From an uncultured Porticoccus sp. (GTDB lineage: Bacteria > Pseudomonadota > Gammaproteobacteria > Pseudomonadales > Porticoccaceae), in contig CAMYLT010000001.1 in NCBI GenBank assembly GCA_947259505.1, forward strand, positions 186,001 to 250,000: a DNA stretch of 64,000 nucleotides. The letters are read 5' to 3'. The stretch's first letter is position 1. Each line of letters starts with the position of its first letter. Below the pieces are notes generated by a model that had not been told where the DNA came from, did no database searches, and worked only from the letters and a program-made list of their open reading frames with translations. Position numbers and translations under genes: made by a program. Positions 46,893 to 55,401 of this stretch are shown piece by piece.

Positions 46893-49022
46893 GTGCTTGA
46901 AACTGAGCTGAGAGATCAAATTCAGCAGGGCTACCGGACGTTTCTGGAAGCGAATAAGTTGCGCCCGCGATTGGGGCAAAAGCAGATGATTGCTGCCATC
47001 GCTAATGCTCTCGCGGGCATCGAAAGTGATGCGGATGGCAGGCGACTGGCGGGCAATCCCATCACGGTGGTGGAAGCGGGTACGGGCACAGGTAAAACAC
47101 TCTCTTATTTGCTGGCAGCTCTGCCCATCGCCCGAGCGCGCGGCAAGCGGGTGGTGATTGCCACTGGTTCAGTGGCGCTGCAGGAACAATTGGTAAATCG
47201 TGACATCCCTAATTTGCTGGAGAGCACAGGCTGGGATTACCGAATCGCCTTGGCCAAGGGACGTGGCCGCTATCTGTGCCCGGTTCGTCTGGACCAATGC
47301 CTGGATTCCGCTACGGCCAGGGATAGCGGCATGTTCCTGTTTGAGGATGAAATCAGTTTTAACCCCACCAGTAAGCTCATTGCCAGTTATCGCGCCATGG
47401 ATAAGGCATTGCAGGCTGGAAGCTGGGTTGGTGACCGCGATAGTTGGGTGGAATCCATGGAGGATAATGACTGGCGCCCCCTGACGGTGGACCGTCGCCA
47501 GTGTACCGGACGACGCTGCCGGATGATCCGAGAGTGCTGCTTTTTCAATGCCCGGGACGAATTGGAAGAGGCGGACTGTATAGTCGCCAACCACGATCTG
47601 GTGATGGCCGATCTGGCCCTCGGTGGAGGGGTTATTCTCCCTTCCCCCGAAGACACGATATATATCTTCGATGAAGGCCATCGTATTGCCGCTACGGCCC
47701 TCAATCACTTCGCGGGCACTTGTCGTTTGCGAACCACTATCGGGTGGCTGGGGCGCATGAAAAAACAAGTAGACGGTTGGACGCCGCTCTTGAAAGAAGC
47801 CCCGGAACTGGTATCTCGTCTGGAAAAACTCCATATTGCAGCCACTGAAGCAGAAAAATTGCTCGGCTTGAGTTTTCCTTTACTGGAAAAGTTTCTTGAT
47901 CAACTGCCTGACGGTGAAGAGGAGCCTCGCTGGTGTTTTCCAGGTGGTGATCCTGGAGTGGATGTCCGAGAATTGGCAGGTCACCTGGTACAGGGGTTGG
48001 GTGTGTTAACCACAACCATTGAAGTGCTTTCTGACCGTCTGGGTGAGGCGATGGATGAGCCTCATTTCCCGGTGCCACGTGTAGACCTCGAGCAGTTGTT
48101 TCAGCAAGTAGGTATCTGGCAGGGACGGGTGGAAGGCGCCCTGCATCTTTGGCAGTGCTATGCCCGCGAGGATGATCCCAAAATCGGTCCTCCTTATGCT
48201 CGTTGGTTGGTACTGGAGCAGGGCGGTAGTAATCCGGATATCCGTGTCGCCGCCTCGCCAACTGATGCGGGGGGCATTTTTCGAGCTAGTCTGTGGCAAC
48301 GCTGTCATGCCGCGATCATTACCTCTGCTACCCTGCGGACCCTGGGTAAATTCGATAATTTTATTAAACGCTGTGGGTTGCCGGAAACCGCATCCTATAC
48401 CGCAGTGGCCGGAACGTTTGATTATGGGCAAGCTGGCGTGATCTCCGTGCCGGATATCGGTGCTGATGGCGCAGACAGCCGCATACACACTGAGGCATTG
48501 ATCAACGCTCTGCCGGATATTGTCAAATGGTCGGAAGGTACTCTGGTGCTGTTTGCCTCCCGGCGACAGATGGAAAAGGTATATGAGAACCTGCCTGCGG
48601 AGTGTAAGGGCCCGGTGCTCATGCAAGGGCAGTGGTCCAATCAGGAAATCGTTCGCCTTCATCGGGCCGCAATAGATAGTGGTGAGGGCAGTGTGATTTT
48701 TGGGCTGGCCAGCTTTGCAGAGGGCATGGACTTTCCAGGGGATTACTGCCGCCACGTGGTCATTGCCAAATTGCCCTTTGCCGTGCCGGATGATCCCGTA
48801 TATCAAACCTTGTCTGATTGGCTCGAACAGCAGGGTGGTAATGCTTTTATGGAATTGATGTTGCCGGATGCATCACTGCGCCTGCACCAGGCCTGTGGGC
48901 GGCTGATTCGCACAGAGCAGGATACGGGGCGTATCACTATCCTCGACCGGCGGATAGTCAGTAAACGCTACGGCCAGCAGATGCTCGATGATCTGCCCCC
49001 CTTTCGACGCGAAATCCGCTAA
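46893..49022 (+). CDS. dinG: ATP-dependent DNA helicase DinG
   Basis: The 709-aa XPD-like helicase begins with GTG. It has Walker A VVEAGTGTGKTLSYLL near residue 66, an iron-sulfur cysteine group (RRQCTGRRCRMIRECCFF) near residues 195-212, the DEGH box near residue 260 and C-terminal motif VI LHQACGRLIR. DinG unwinds DNA 5' to 3' and resolves R-loops and damaged forks. It starts 2 bases after the acyltransferase stop. Confidence 0.96.
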   Translation: MLETELRDQIQQGYRTFLEANKLRPRLGQKQMIAAIANALAGIESDADGRRLAGNPITVVEAGTGTGKTLSYLLAALPIARARGKRVVIATGSVALQEQLVNRDIPNLLESTGWDYRIALAKGRGRYLCPVRLDQCLDSATARDSGMFLFEDEISFNPTSKLIASYRAMDKALQAGSWVGDRDSWVESMEDNDWRPLTVDRRQCTGRRCRMIRECCFFNARDELEEADCIVANHDLVMADLALGGGVILPSPEDTIYIFDEGHRIAATALNHFAGTCRLRTTIGWLGRMKKQVDGWTPLLKEAPELVSRLEKLHIAATEAEKLLGLSFPLLEKFLDQLPDGEEEPRWCFPGGDPGVDVRELAGHLVQGLGVLTTTIEVLSDRLGEAMDEPHFPVPRVDLEQLFQQVGIWQGRVEGALHLWQCYAREDDPKIGPPYARWLVLEQGGSNPDIRVAASPTDAGGIFRASLWQRCHAAIITSATLRTLGKFDNFIKRCGLPETASYTAVAGTFDYGQAGVISVPDIGADGADSRIHTEALINALPDIVKWSEGTLVLFASRRQMEKVYENLPAECKGPVLMQGQWSNQEIVRLHRAAIDSGEGSVIFGLASFAEGMDFPGDYCRHVVIAKLPFAVPDDPVYQTLSDWLEQQGGNAFMELMLPDASLRLHQACGRLIRTEQDTGRITILDRRIVSKRYGQQMLDDLPPFRREIR

Positions 49023-49056
49023 GCGTGTTGCAGAGGCCACGGGTGGAGATAATTGC

Positions 49057-49395
49057 GTGACAGGTAGATACCACCTGTTGGCGCAACAACTTTGCCTGCT
49101 TGAAAGCCAGTTGAGGGACATGGCGCTGTGGTCGGAGTATGTGCCGGATGCGATGGCCTTGGCTAGTTGCGAGCCGTTTGCCGTGGACACCCTGACCTTT
49201 GTGGAGTGGCTGCAGTTTATCTTCTTGCCACGTATGCAGCAGTTAGTGGATGCCGTCGCACAGCTACCGACTGCCTGCTCGATTGCTCCCATGGCGGAGG
49301 AATATTTTCGCGGGGTGAGTGTCGATTCCGGTGCGCTTCTCGCGCTGTTGGCGAGCATTGACAAGATCCTCTCATCGCCATCAGATACACACTGA
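49057..49395 (+). CDS. yqcC: YqcC family protein (DUF446)
   Basis: A protein of about 112 residues, all helical, with the YqcC core PFAVDTLTFVEWLQFIFLPRM. E. coli YqcC is associated with tRNA pseudouridine synthase TruC, but truC is not here. GTG 49057 with GGAG before it is preferred. The longer frame from 48988 would overlap dinG by 35 bases. Confidence 0.85.
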   Translation: MTGRYHLLAQQLCLLESQLRDMALWSEYVPDAMALASCEPFAVDTLTFVEWLQFIFLPRMQQLVDAVAQLPTACSIAPMAEEYFRGVSVDSGALLALLASIDKILSSPSDTH

Positions 49396-49425
49396 TATCA
49401 ACTCAACCAGACTGAGGGCCGCCCC

Positions 49426-50247
49426 ATGACACTATGCACCTTTGATTACCACGGTTGTAACGTCTTTGTCGCCGGCGGTACCAGCGGCATCAATCTGGGC
49501 ATTGCCCACGGTTTCGCCAAGGCCGGTGCCAATGTCGCGGTGTTGAGCCGTTCTCAGCAAAAGGTCGATAACGCTGTGGCGGATTTGCAACAATACGGCG
49601 GCAAAGTGTTGGGCTATGCGGCGGATGTACGTGATGCGGATCGTCTTCAGGTGGTATTTGCGGAAGCTCACCGTGAGTTAGGGTTCTTTGATGTATTGGT
49701 GTCCGGCGCGGCGGGTAATTTCCCGGCAGCGATTCAGACTATGTCCAGTAATGCATTTAAAGCAGTGATGGATATCGATCTACTGGGTACATTTAATGTA
49801 CTGCGATTCAGTCATGCTTACCTGCGCAAACCGGGTGCTTGCGTGATCAATATTTCTGCGCCCCAGGCATTTCTCCCCATGGAGATGCAGTCGCATGTCT
49901 GCGCCGCCAAAGCGGGTGTCGATATGTTGACTCGCACGGCAGCTCTGGAATGGGGGCCATCAGGTATTCGCGTTAATTCACTGGTGCCGGGGCCAATTGC
50001 TGGCACAGAGGGCATGAAGCGGCTGGCACCACCGGGAAAGATGGGAGCAGACATGGTCGCGAAGTCTGTACCTCTTCGGCGTCTGGGCACCCCAGAGGAT
50101 ATTGCCCAAGCGGCGATGTTTGTAGCCTCTGGAGCCGCCAGTTATATCAACGGCGCAATATTGCCGGTAGATGGCGGCTGGAGCCTTGGCGGCGCTGCGG
50201 AGCTAGGTCGCAATCTGTTGGCCATGGTAGGAAAGCAGGATTTGTAA
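49426..50247 (+). CDS. 2,4-dienoyl-CoA reductase-like short-chain dehydrogenase
   Basis: The 273-aa SDR has the nucleotide site FVAGGTSGINLGIA, SGAAGNFPA instead of the usual NNAG, and PGPIAGTEGMKRLAP, which is close to peroxisomal-type 2,4-dienoyl-CoA reductase (DECR2) as I recall it. The usual YxxxK is altered: Lys162 is there (CAAKAGVD) but Val replaces Tyr, which also fits DECR-type enzymes. It probably reduces polyunsaturated acyl-CoA intermediates in beta-oxidation. No other beta-oxidation gene is adjacent. Confidence 0.82.
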   Translation: MTLCTFDYHGCNVFVAGGTSGINLGIAHGFAKAGANVAVLSRSQQKVDNAVADLQQYGGKVLGYAADVRDADRLQVVFAEAHRELGFFDVLVSGAAGNFPAAIQTMSSNAFKAVMDIDLLGTFNVLRFSHAYLRKPGACVINISAPQAFLPMEMQSHVCAAKAGVDMLTRTAALEWGPSGIRVNSLVPGPIAGTEGMKRLAPPGKMGADMVAKSVPLRRLGTPEDIAQAAMFVASGAASYINGAILPVDGGWSLGGAAELGRNLLAMVGKQDL

Positions 50248-50262
50248 ACTGTGTCGGGCGGT

Positions 50263-52197
50263 TCAGGAGACAGCGTTTTGGGCACTGCTTATTTCTTCGA
50301 GTCGTTGTTCGATTGCCTTCTGTATACCGAGAGCATCAAGGCCTATGGCAGAAAGCTGCTGCTGATGGCTGCCATGGTCGACGAAACGGTCTGGCAGACC
50401 GAGGTGCATGATCGGTAGCACCATGCCAGTGTCGGCCAGGTGTTCGCTCACTGCAGCACCTGCGCCACCCTGTATTGTGTTTTCCTCCAGTGTCACCAGA
50501 AGCTCGTGCTGGGAGGCCAGCCGGTCGACTAGTGCGGTGTCCAGAGGTTTCACAAAGCGCATATCTGCCACTGTGGCGCCGAGTTGTTCGGCTGCCTGTA
50601 GTGCGGTGGGAAGCAGCGAGCCAAAGTTGAGGATCGCAATACGGTTGCCCACTCGTTTTACTTGCCCTTTGCCGATGGGTAGGGCTGTCATCGGTTTTTC
50701 TATCACGGCACCTGGTCCGGTGCCGCGGGGGTAACGAACGGCTGCAGGCCCTTGGTGAATAAACCCGGTATACAGCAATTGCCGTGTTTCGTTTTCGTCG
50801 GAAGGGGTCATCACCAGTATATTGGGGATGCAGCGTAGGTAGGTGAGGTCAAAACTGCCCGCATGGGTGGGACCATCTTCTCCCACCAGTCCGGCCCGGT
50901 CGATACCGAAGAGGACATCGAGATTTTGCAGCGCTACATCATGAATCAGTTGGTCGTAGGCGCGTTGCAGGAAGGTTGAGTAGATGGCGACCACTGGTTT
51001 CATGCCCTCACAGGCCAGACCGGCTGCCAGCGTGACTGCGTGCTGTTCGGCAATGGCGACGTCATGAAAACGATCGGCAAAGCGCTGCGCGAAATCGACC
51101 ATGCCGGAACCTTCACACATGGCGGGGGTGATGCCCACCAGACGGACGTCTTTTTCCGCCATATCACACAACCAGTCGCCAAATACCTTCTGGTATTTGA
51201 CCTTGGGAGGGGTCAACTCGGCAGGCGGTTTGGCCACAGCAACCTGTGGTTTATTTTTCGGCTCGATCTTGTTGAGGGCGTGATAGCCGACAGGGTCAGC
51301 CTCTGCCGGGCCAAATCCTTTCCCTTTGCGGGTGATGGTGTGCAGCAGGATTGGTCCGTTCAGTTGTTTCAGGTTGCGCAGTGTTTGCACTAACAGCGGC
51401 AGGTTGTGACCATCAATTGGGCCAATGTAGTTAAACCCCAGTTCCTCGAACACAATGCCCGGTGCCACCATTGCTTTCAGATGTTCTTCTGTCTTGCGCA
51501 CAAAACTGGCGGCGGAAGGCACGGAACGCAGCACCTTTTTTCCACCTTCACGGATAGAGTTGTAAAAGCGGCTGGACCAGATTTTTGAGAAATAGGTGGC
51601 GAGTCCACCCACATTGTGGGATATCGACATGTTGTTGTCGTTCAGCACTACTAGCAGATTGGCGTCGGTGTGTGCAGCGTGGTTGAGTGCCTCAAAGGCC
51701 ATTCCCGCCGTCATGGCACCGTCGCCGATCACTGCCACCACGTCCCGCTGTTCGCCCTTCATGGCGGAACCAAGGGCCATACCGAGGGCGGCGCTGATAG
51801 AGGTGCTGGAATGGCCAACCCCAAAGGTGTCGTATTCGCTTTCATTCCGGTTCGGAAAGGCTGATAGCCCCCCAGCCTGGCGGATACTCGGCATCATCTC
51901 CCGGCGGCCAGTGAGGATTTTATGGGGGTAGGCCTGGTGGCCGACATCCCATACCAGCCGGTCGTGGGGGGTGTTGAAGACATGGTGCAGGGCAATGGTC
52001 AGCTCGACAGTGCCTAATCCAGCCCCAAAATGACCGCCGCTCTTGCCGACACTATAGAGCAGGTAGGCCCGCAGCTCATCCGCGAGCAAAGGCAATTGAT
52101 CATCAACCAGTTCACGAAGGTGAAATGGGTGATCAATACTGTCCAGCAACGGGGTGTCCGGGCGAGTCAGCGGTATGTCATTGAAGGTTTTTGCCAT
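50263..52197 (-). CDS. dxs: 1-deoxy-D-xylulose-5-phosphate synthase Dxs
   Basis: Dxs condenses pyruvate and glyceraldehyde-3-phosphate in the first step of the MEP isoprenoid pathway. The 644-aa protein has the thiamine-diphosphate motif [17 protein letters not shown] with the NDNNMSIS end, the catalytic region [13 protein letters not shown] and RYPRGTG. The dxs-ispA-xseB minus-strand set (transcribed xseB, ispA, dxs) is the standard gammaproteobacterial operon. Confidence 0.98.
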   Translation of the reverse strand: MAKTFNDIPLTRPDTPLLDSIDHPFHLRELVDDQLPLLADELRAYLLYSVGKSGGHFGAGLGTVELTIALHHVFNTPHDRLVWDVGHQAYPHKILTGRREMMPSIRQAGGLSAFPNRNESEYDTFGVGHSSTSISAALGMALGSAMKGEQRDVVAVIGDGAMTAGMAFEALNHAAHTDANLLVVLNDNNMSISHNVGGLATYFSKIWSSRFYNSIREGGKKVLRSVPSAASFVRKTEEHLKAMVAPGIVFEELGFNYIGPIDGHNLPLLVQTLRNLKQLNGPILLHTITRKGKGFGPAEADPVGYHALNKIEPKNKPQVAVAKPPAELTPPKVKYQKVFGDWLCDMAEKDVRLVGITPAMCEGSGMVDFAQRFADRFHDVAIAEQHAVTLAAGLACEGMKPVVAIYSTFLQRAYDQLIHDVALQNLDVLFGIDRAGLVGEDGPTHAGSFDLTYLRCIPNILVMTPSDENETRQLLYTGFIHQGPAAVRYPRGTGPGAVIEKPMTALPIGKGQVKRVGNRIAILNFGSLLPTALQAAEQLGATVADMRFVKPLDTALVDRLASQHELLVTLEENTIQGGAGAAVSEHLADTGMVLPIMHLGLPDRFVDHGSHQQQLSAIGLDALGIQKAIEQRLEEISSAQNAVS

Positions 52198-52282
52198 GCG
52201 GGATCGACTGAACGCAAAGGGGGCAATATTACACCAAAATGGCTAACGAGGCCCCTGTGGTGGGTGAAAAACCCCTGCTAAT

Positions 52283-53173
52283 CTAGCAACCTCGGCTGAC
52301 AATATAATCTGCTATGGCGCGCAGTTGGTCGGCACGCTCGTCAAACTCGGATATTGCCTCCAATGCCGCCTTGTGCAGTTCCCGAGCTTTTTCCCTGGCG
52401 CCGCTGAGTCCCAGCAGAGTTACATAGGTGGGTTTATTGAGTGCCATATCGGCACCCTGTTGTTTGCCGATGGCCTCGGTGGAGCCGGTGACATCGAGAA
52501 TGTCATCCTGTACCTGGAAAGCGAGGCCAACTGCTTCCCCATATTGGGTAAGGGCATCCAGTTGTTGATTGTTTGCGTCGGCAGTTAATGCACCCATGAG
52601 GATACTGGCACTGATTATCGCACCGGTCTTGTGACGGTGGACCTGTTCCAGTTCGGACAGAGTCAACGTTTTGTCGACAGCGGAAATATCCAGTGCCTGG
52701 CCAAGCACCATGCCCGCAGGACCAGAGGCATTGCATAGTATCGCCAGCTGGCGGAGAGCTAGCTGAGGGGCGTCTTCGTGAACGTTTAACAGTTGCTGAA
52801 AGGCCAGGGTCTGAAGTGCGTCCCCAGCGAGAATGGCCGTGGCCTCATCAAAGGCTATGTGGCAGGTAGGTTTGCCACGTCGCAGGTGGTCGTCATCCAT
52901 AGCAGGGAGATCGTCGTGGATCAGCGAATAGGCGTGGATCATTTCCACTGCGGCTGCTACGCCATCAGTTGAACGGGTTATTTCACCAATGGCATATGCC
53001 GCCGCATAAGCCAGCACTGGACGAACACGTTTTCCGCCATTAAAGACGCTGTAGCGAATAGCCGCTTGGAGGTTTTTCTCAGATGCTGTAGCCGGAGGTA
53101 GCGCCTCCTCCAGGTAGCTGTCCACACGTTGCCGGGATGACCGTACAAAGTCTTCGAATGACATGGCTGGCAT
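52283..53173 (-). CDS. ispA: Farnesyl diphosphate synthase IspA
   Basis: IspA makes farnesyl diphosphate from DMAPP and IPP. The 296-aa enzyme has both aspartate-rich motifs: HDDLPAMDDDHLRRGKPT near residue 90 and FQVQDDILDVTG near residue 228. The start ATG overlaps the xseB stop (TAATG). It supplies the precursor for undecaprenyl phosphate, ubiquinone and others. Confidence 0.98.
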   Translation of the reverse strand: MPAMSFEDFVRSSRQRVDSYLEEALPPATASEKNLQAAIRYSVFNGGKRVRPVLAYAAAYAIGEITRSTDGVAAAVEMIHAYSLIHDDLPAMDDDHLRRGKPTCHIAFDEATAILAGDALQTLAFQQLLNVHEDAPQLALRQLAILCNASGPAGMVLGQALDISAVDKTLTLSELEQVHRHKTGAIISASILMGALTADANNQQLDALTQYGEAVGLAFQVQDDILDVTGSTEAIGKQQGADMALNKPTYVTLLGLSGAREKARELHKAALEAISEFDERADQLRAIADYIVSRGC

Positions 53174-53406
53174 TAGTCATTCTCGGTATTGAATTCGCTG
53201 GGTCCATCAGCGCCACGGGTGAGTATGTCCACCTTTAGTTCGGCATCCTTCAGTGCCTGCTGGCACTCGCGAGTAATTTTAATGCCCTCTTCAAAGGCTT
53301 TGAGGGATTCTTCCAAGCTCAGTGAGCCTTTTTCCATCTCATTAACCAGTGTTTCCAACTGGTTGAGTTTTTGTTCGAAGTCCACTGTTTTTTTGCGTGC
53401 TGCCAC
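53173..53406 (-). CDS. xseB: Exodeoxyribonuclease VII small subunit XseB
   Basis: The protein of about 77 residues is a helical hairpin with the XseB pattern [20 protein letters not shown] and [13 protein letters not shown]. It joins XseA to form the nuclease that degrades single-stranded DNA from both ends. GTG 53406, with GGAG 8 bases before it, is preferred to the ATG at 53427. It is the first gene of xseB-ispA-dxs. Confidence 0.95.
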   Translation of the reverse strand: MAARKKTVDFEQKLNQLETLVNEMEKGSLSLEESLKAFEEGIKITRECQQALKDAELKVDILTRGADGPSEFNTEND

Positions 53407-53518
53407 GATTAATACTCCAGCCATCAAGCCGCAACACTAACTGAGCGTCGCTGTTCGGTCAATTTTGATCAAAGCTGCGGTGTAATCTTTTTCCTACATG
53501 AAAAGGGGGAAATACCTG

Positions 53519-53665
53519 ATGTCCACAGAGCAAAAAAAGGGGGATAGTGGACTGGCATGGAAGCTGCGGCACACGGATGTGTTTTACCACGGAGCTACAG
53601 GGATGTTAGGTGATTTCTGTTCCATGGTTGGAACGCAACTTTCCTATACTGCCTTAAAGCCCTGA
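53519..53665 (+). CDS. Possible 48-aa small protein
   Basis: An ATG at 53519 preceded by AAGGGGGAA opens 48 codons (begins MSTEQKKGDSGLAWKL, ends SYTALKP) and stops inside the ascending arm of a perfect 15-bp terminator hairpin, as real short genes often do. There is no signal peptide or known motif. It is too short for codon statistics, and I recognise no family. It could also be a chance frame in the xseB upstream region. Confidence 0.35.
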   Translation: MSTEQKKGDSGLAWKLRHTDVFYHGATGMLGDFCSMVGTQLSYTALKP

Positions 53666-53692
53666 TACGTTTACGTATCAGGGCTTTGTTTT
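53656..53692 (+). terminator. Strong hairpin terminator (15-bp perfect stem)
   Basis: AAAGCCCTGATACGT (53656-53670) pairs with ACGTATCAGGGCTTT (53673-53687) and is followed by GTTTTA. It lies at the end of the 48-codon frame and upstream of the small-RNA promoter. Confidence 0.85.
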
Positions 53693-53703
53693 ATAGCCCT
53701 CCG

Positions 53704-53731
53704 TTGACAGTTATGCTTCCTGCGGTATGAT
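53704..53731 (+). promoter_or_regulatory. Near-consensus sigma-70 promoter
   Basis: TTGACA (53704-53709), a 16-base spacer and TATGAT (53726-53731). It is the best sigma-70 match I noticed in the window, and it points into a region without a reading frame. Confidence 0.75.
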
Positions 53732-53737
53732 TGAGCA

Positions 53738-53915
53738 AACATACACCCTTTGGAGGGGTGCGCCTTCAAGTGCTGTATAGGACATAGGGTGCGTTGTCAC
53801 CAGAGTGTTAGTCAGCCCATGATGCTTCGCAGACAGCGAAGTACACCTAGCGTTTCCTCCTTTTCCGGACCATTTTTGAAACCCCCGCCAGAGCTTTTTG
53901 GCGGGGGTTTCTGCT
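53738..53915 (+). ncRNA. Candidate structured small RNA, about 178 nt
   Basis: The span runs from the expected start of the 53704-53731 promoter to the T-rich end of a strong terminator (53879-53910). Internal hairpins are visible: CACCC/GGGTG with GGA in the loop (53744-53760), and CTTCGC/GCGAAG (53825-53841). Three GGA triplets in all could bind CsrA/RsmA. It does not match 6S, 4.5S, tmRNA or RNase P RNA as I know them. No open frame with a ribosome site fills it. Confidence 0.55.
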
Positions 53916-53916
53916 T
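53879..53916 (+). terminator. Rho-independent terminator of the candidate small RNA
   Basis: AAACCCCCGCCA (53879-53890) pairs with TGGCGGGGGTTT (53899-53910), a 12-bp GC-rich stem followed by CTGCTTTT. It lies 60 bases before the HNH gene start, so that gene must be transcribed from another start or by readthrough. Confidence 0.85.
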
Positions 53917-53970
53917 TTGGGCAATTAATCGAGTACTTGGGGCAGCACGTCGTCGAGGGAACCATTGATT

Positions 53971-54534
53971 ATGCAACAAGCGAGAATTTTGCGTCTGAAT
54001 CAGGCAGGCCAGCCCATTGAGTGGCTGGACTGGCAGGAAGCTGTGGGCCTGTTTGCCAGGGAGATGATCGTCTGGACGATGGGTGATGTGGTGAAACGGG
54101 TACAGGGCGGGCGTTCCCGCCTCACCGGTAGGCAATCACAGATTACGTTGCCCAGTATCATTGCCTGCGGTGGTGGTCGGTTGGCTCAACCCAGGACCAC
54201 TTATCCGTTGAATAACCCGGCATTGTTTGCTCGCGACGGATACACCTGTATGTATTGTGCCCGGTCATTTTCTGCTCACCAACTCACCAGAGATCATATT
54301 GTGCCCACCTCGCGGGGCGGGAAAGACAAATGGCAAAATGTCGTCTCTGCATGTCGTCGGTGCAATCAGCATAAGGCCAATTACCTGTTGGAAGAGATCA
54401 ATATGGAGCTGGTAGCCCTGCCATTCTGCCCTAATAATGCTGAATATCTGGCACTGATTAACTCCAGGCGCATTCTGGGTGACCAGATGGAATTTTTGCG
54501 GGGGCAGTTTTCCCGAAACTCGCGCTGGTTGTAG
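53971..54534 (+). CDS. HNH endonuclease family protein
   Basis: A protein of about 187 residues (ATG 53971) with an HNH domain at about residues 90-140: two Cys in CMYCARSF, the catalytic LTRDHIVPTSRGGKDKWQN, and CRRCNQHKAN giving the second zinc knuckle. The N-terminal 60 residues (EWLDWQEAVGLFAREM) are typical of the stand-alone chromosomal HNH family found in many gammaproteobacteria. No intron, intein or phage gene is nearby, so a housekeeping DNA-processing role is more likely than mobility. Function unknown. Confidence 0.88.
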   Translation: MQQARILRLNQAGQPIEWLDWQEAVGLFAREMIVWTMGDVVKRVQGGRSRLTGRQSQITLPSIIACGGGRLAQPRTTYPLNNPALFARDGYTCMYCARSFSAHQLTRDHIVPTSRGGKDKWQNVVSACRRCNQHKANYLLEEINMELVALPFCPNNAEYLALINSRRILGDQMEFLRGQFSRNSRWL

Positions 54535-54594
54535 CTCACGTTTTCGGTTTATTTCGTGCTAGCCTCTGCACCCTAAACACCTTGTGGGGAGAAT

Positions 54595-55368
54595 GTGGCC
54601 GTGGAGCTGGGTATTGCCGGTAAAAATGCATTGGTCTGTGCCGCCAGTAAGGGGTTGGGCCGTGGATGTGCCATGGCGTTGGCGGCAGAAGGCGTGAAAG
54701 TGACGATCCTTGCCCGTCAGCAGAAGGTGCTGGAACAGACCGCAATGGAGATTCGCGATCGTACTGGGGTAGAGGTCAACACAGTAGTGGCAGACATCAC
54801 CACGGAGGCGGGTCGTGATATAGCACTTACAGTCTGCCCTGCGCCGGATATTCTGGTGAATAATGCTGGGGGGCCGCCCCCTGGGGACTTTCGGGACTGG
54901 CGACAGCAGCACTGGTTTGATGCCGTTAATGACAATATGTACAGTCCAATCGATATGATTCGCCGCACACTCGATGGCATGCTTGAAAGAGACTTTGGAC
55001 GCATCATTAATATTACCAGCGCGGCGGTTAAGCAGCCTATCGGGGCCTTGGGGCTGTCGAATGGCGCGCGGTCCGGTCTAACCGGTTTTGTGGCCGGTAT
55101 TTCCCGGGATACAGCTCGTTGTAATGTCACCATTAATAACCTGTTGCCGGGTCTGTTTGACACGGATAGAGGCCGTGGAGCCGCGGCATTGATTGGCGGT
55201 GGAAGTGGGCTGTCGGGGGATGAATATATTGCAACACTACCCGCTGGCCGACTCGGTCTCATAGAGGAGTTCGGCGCTACCTGTGCGTTCCTGTGCAGCC
55301 AGCAGGCGGCCTATATCACTGGACAGAATATTCTGGTTGACGGCGGGAATTACCGTGGGACGTTTTAA
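54595..55368 (+). CDS. SDR family oxidoreductase (3-oxoacyl-ACP-reductase-like subgroup)
   Basis: The 257-aa protein (GTG start, GGGGAGA before) has the Rossmann site CAASKGLGRGCAMALA, DILVNNAGGPPPGDF and the C-terminal ITGQNILVDGGNY. The catalytic YxxxK is replaced: the segment reads LGLSNGARSGLTGF. This matches an SDR subgroup with degenerate active-site residues, so the substrate and even redox activity are uncertain. It ends convergently with the NSS transporter gene. Confidence 0.82.
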   Translation: MAVELGIAGKNALVCAASKGLGRGCAMALAAEGVKVTILARQQKVLEQTAMEIRDRTGVEVNTVVADITTEAGRDIALTVCPAPDILVNNAGGPPPGDFRDWRQQHWFDAVNDNMYSPIDMIRRTLDGMLERDFGRIINITSAAVKQPIGALGLSNGARSGLTGFVAGISRDTARCNVTINNLLPGLFDTDRGRGAAALIGGGSGLSGDEYIATLPAGRLGLIEEFGATCAFLCSQQAAYITGQNILVDGGNYRGTF

Positions 55369-55401
55369 TTCTCTCGGCGCTCTAACGTTATTGGCTGCGA
55401 C

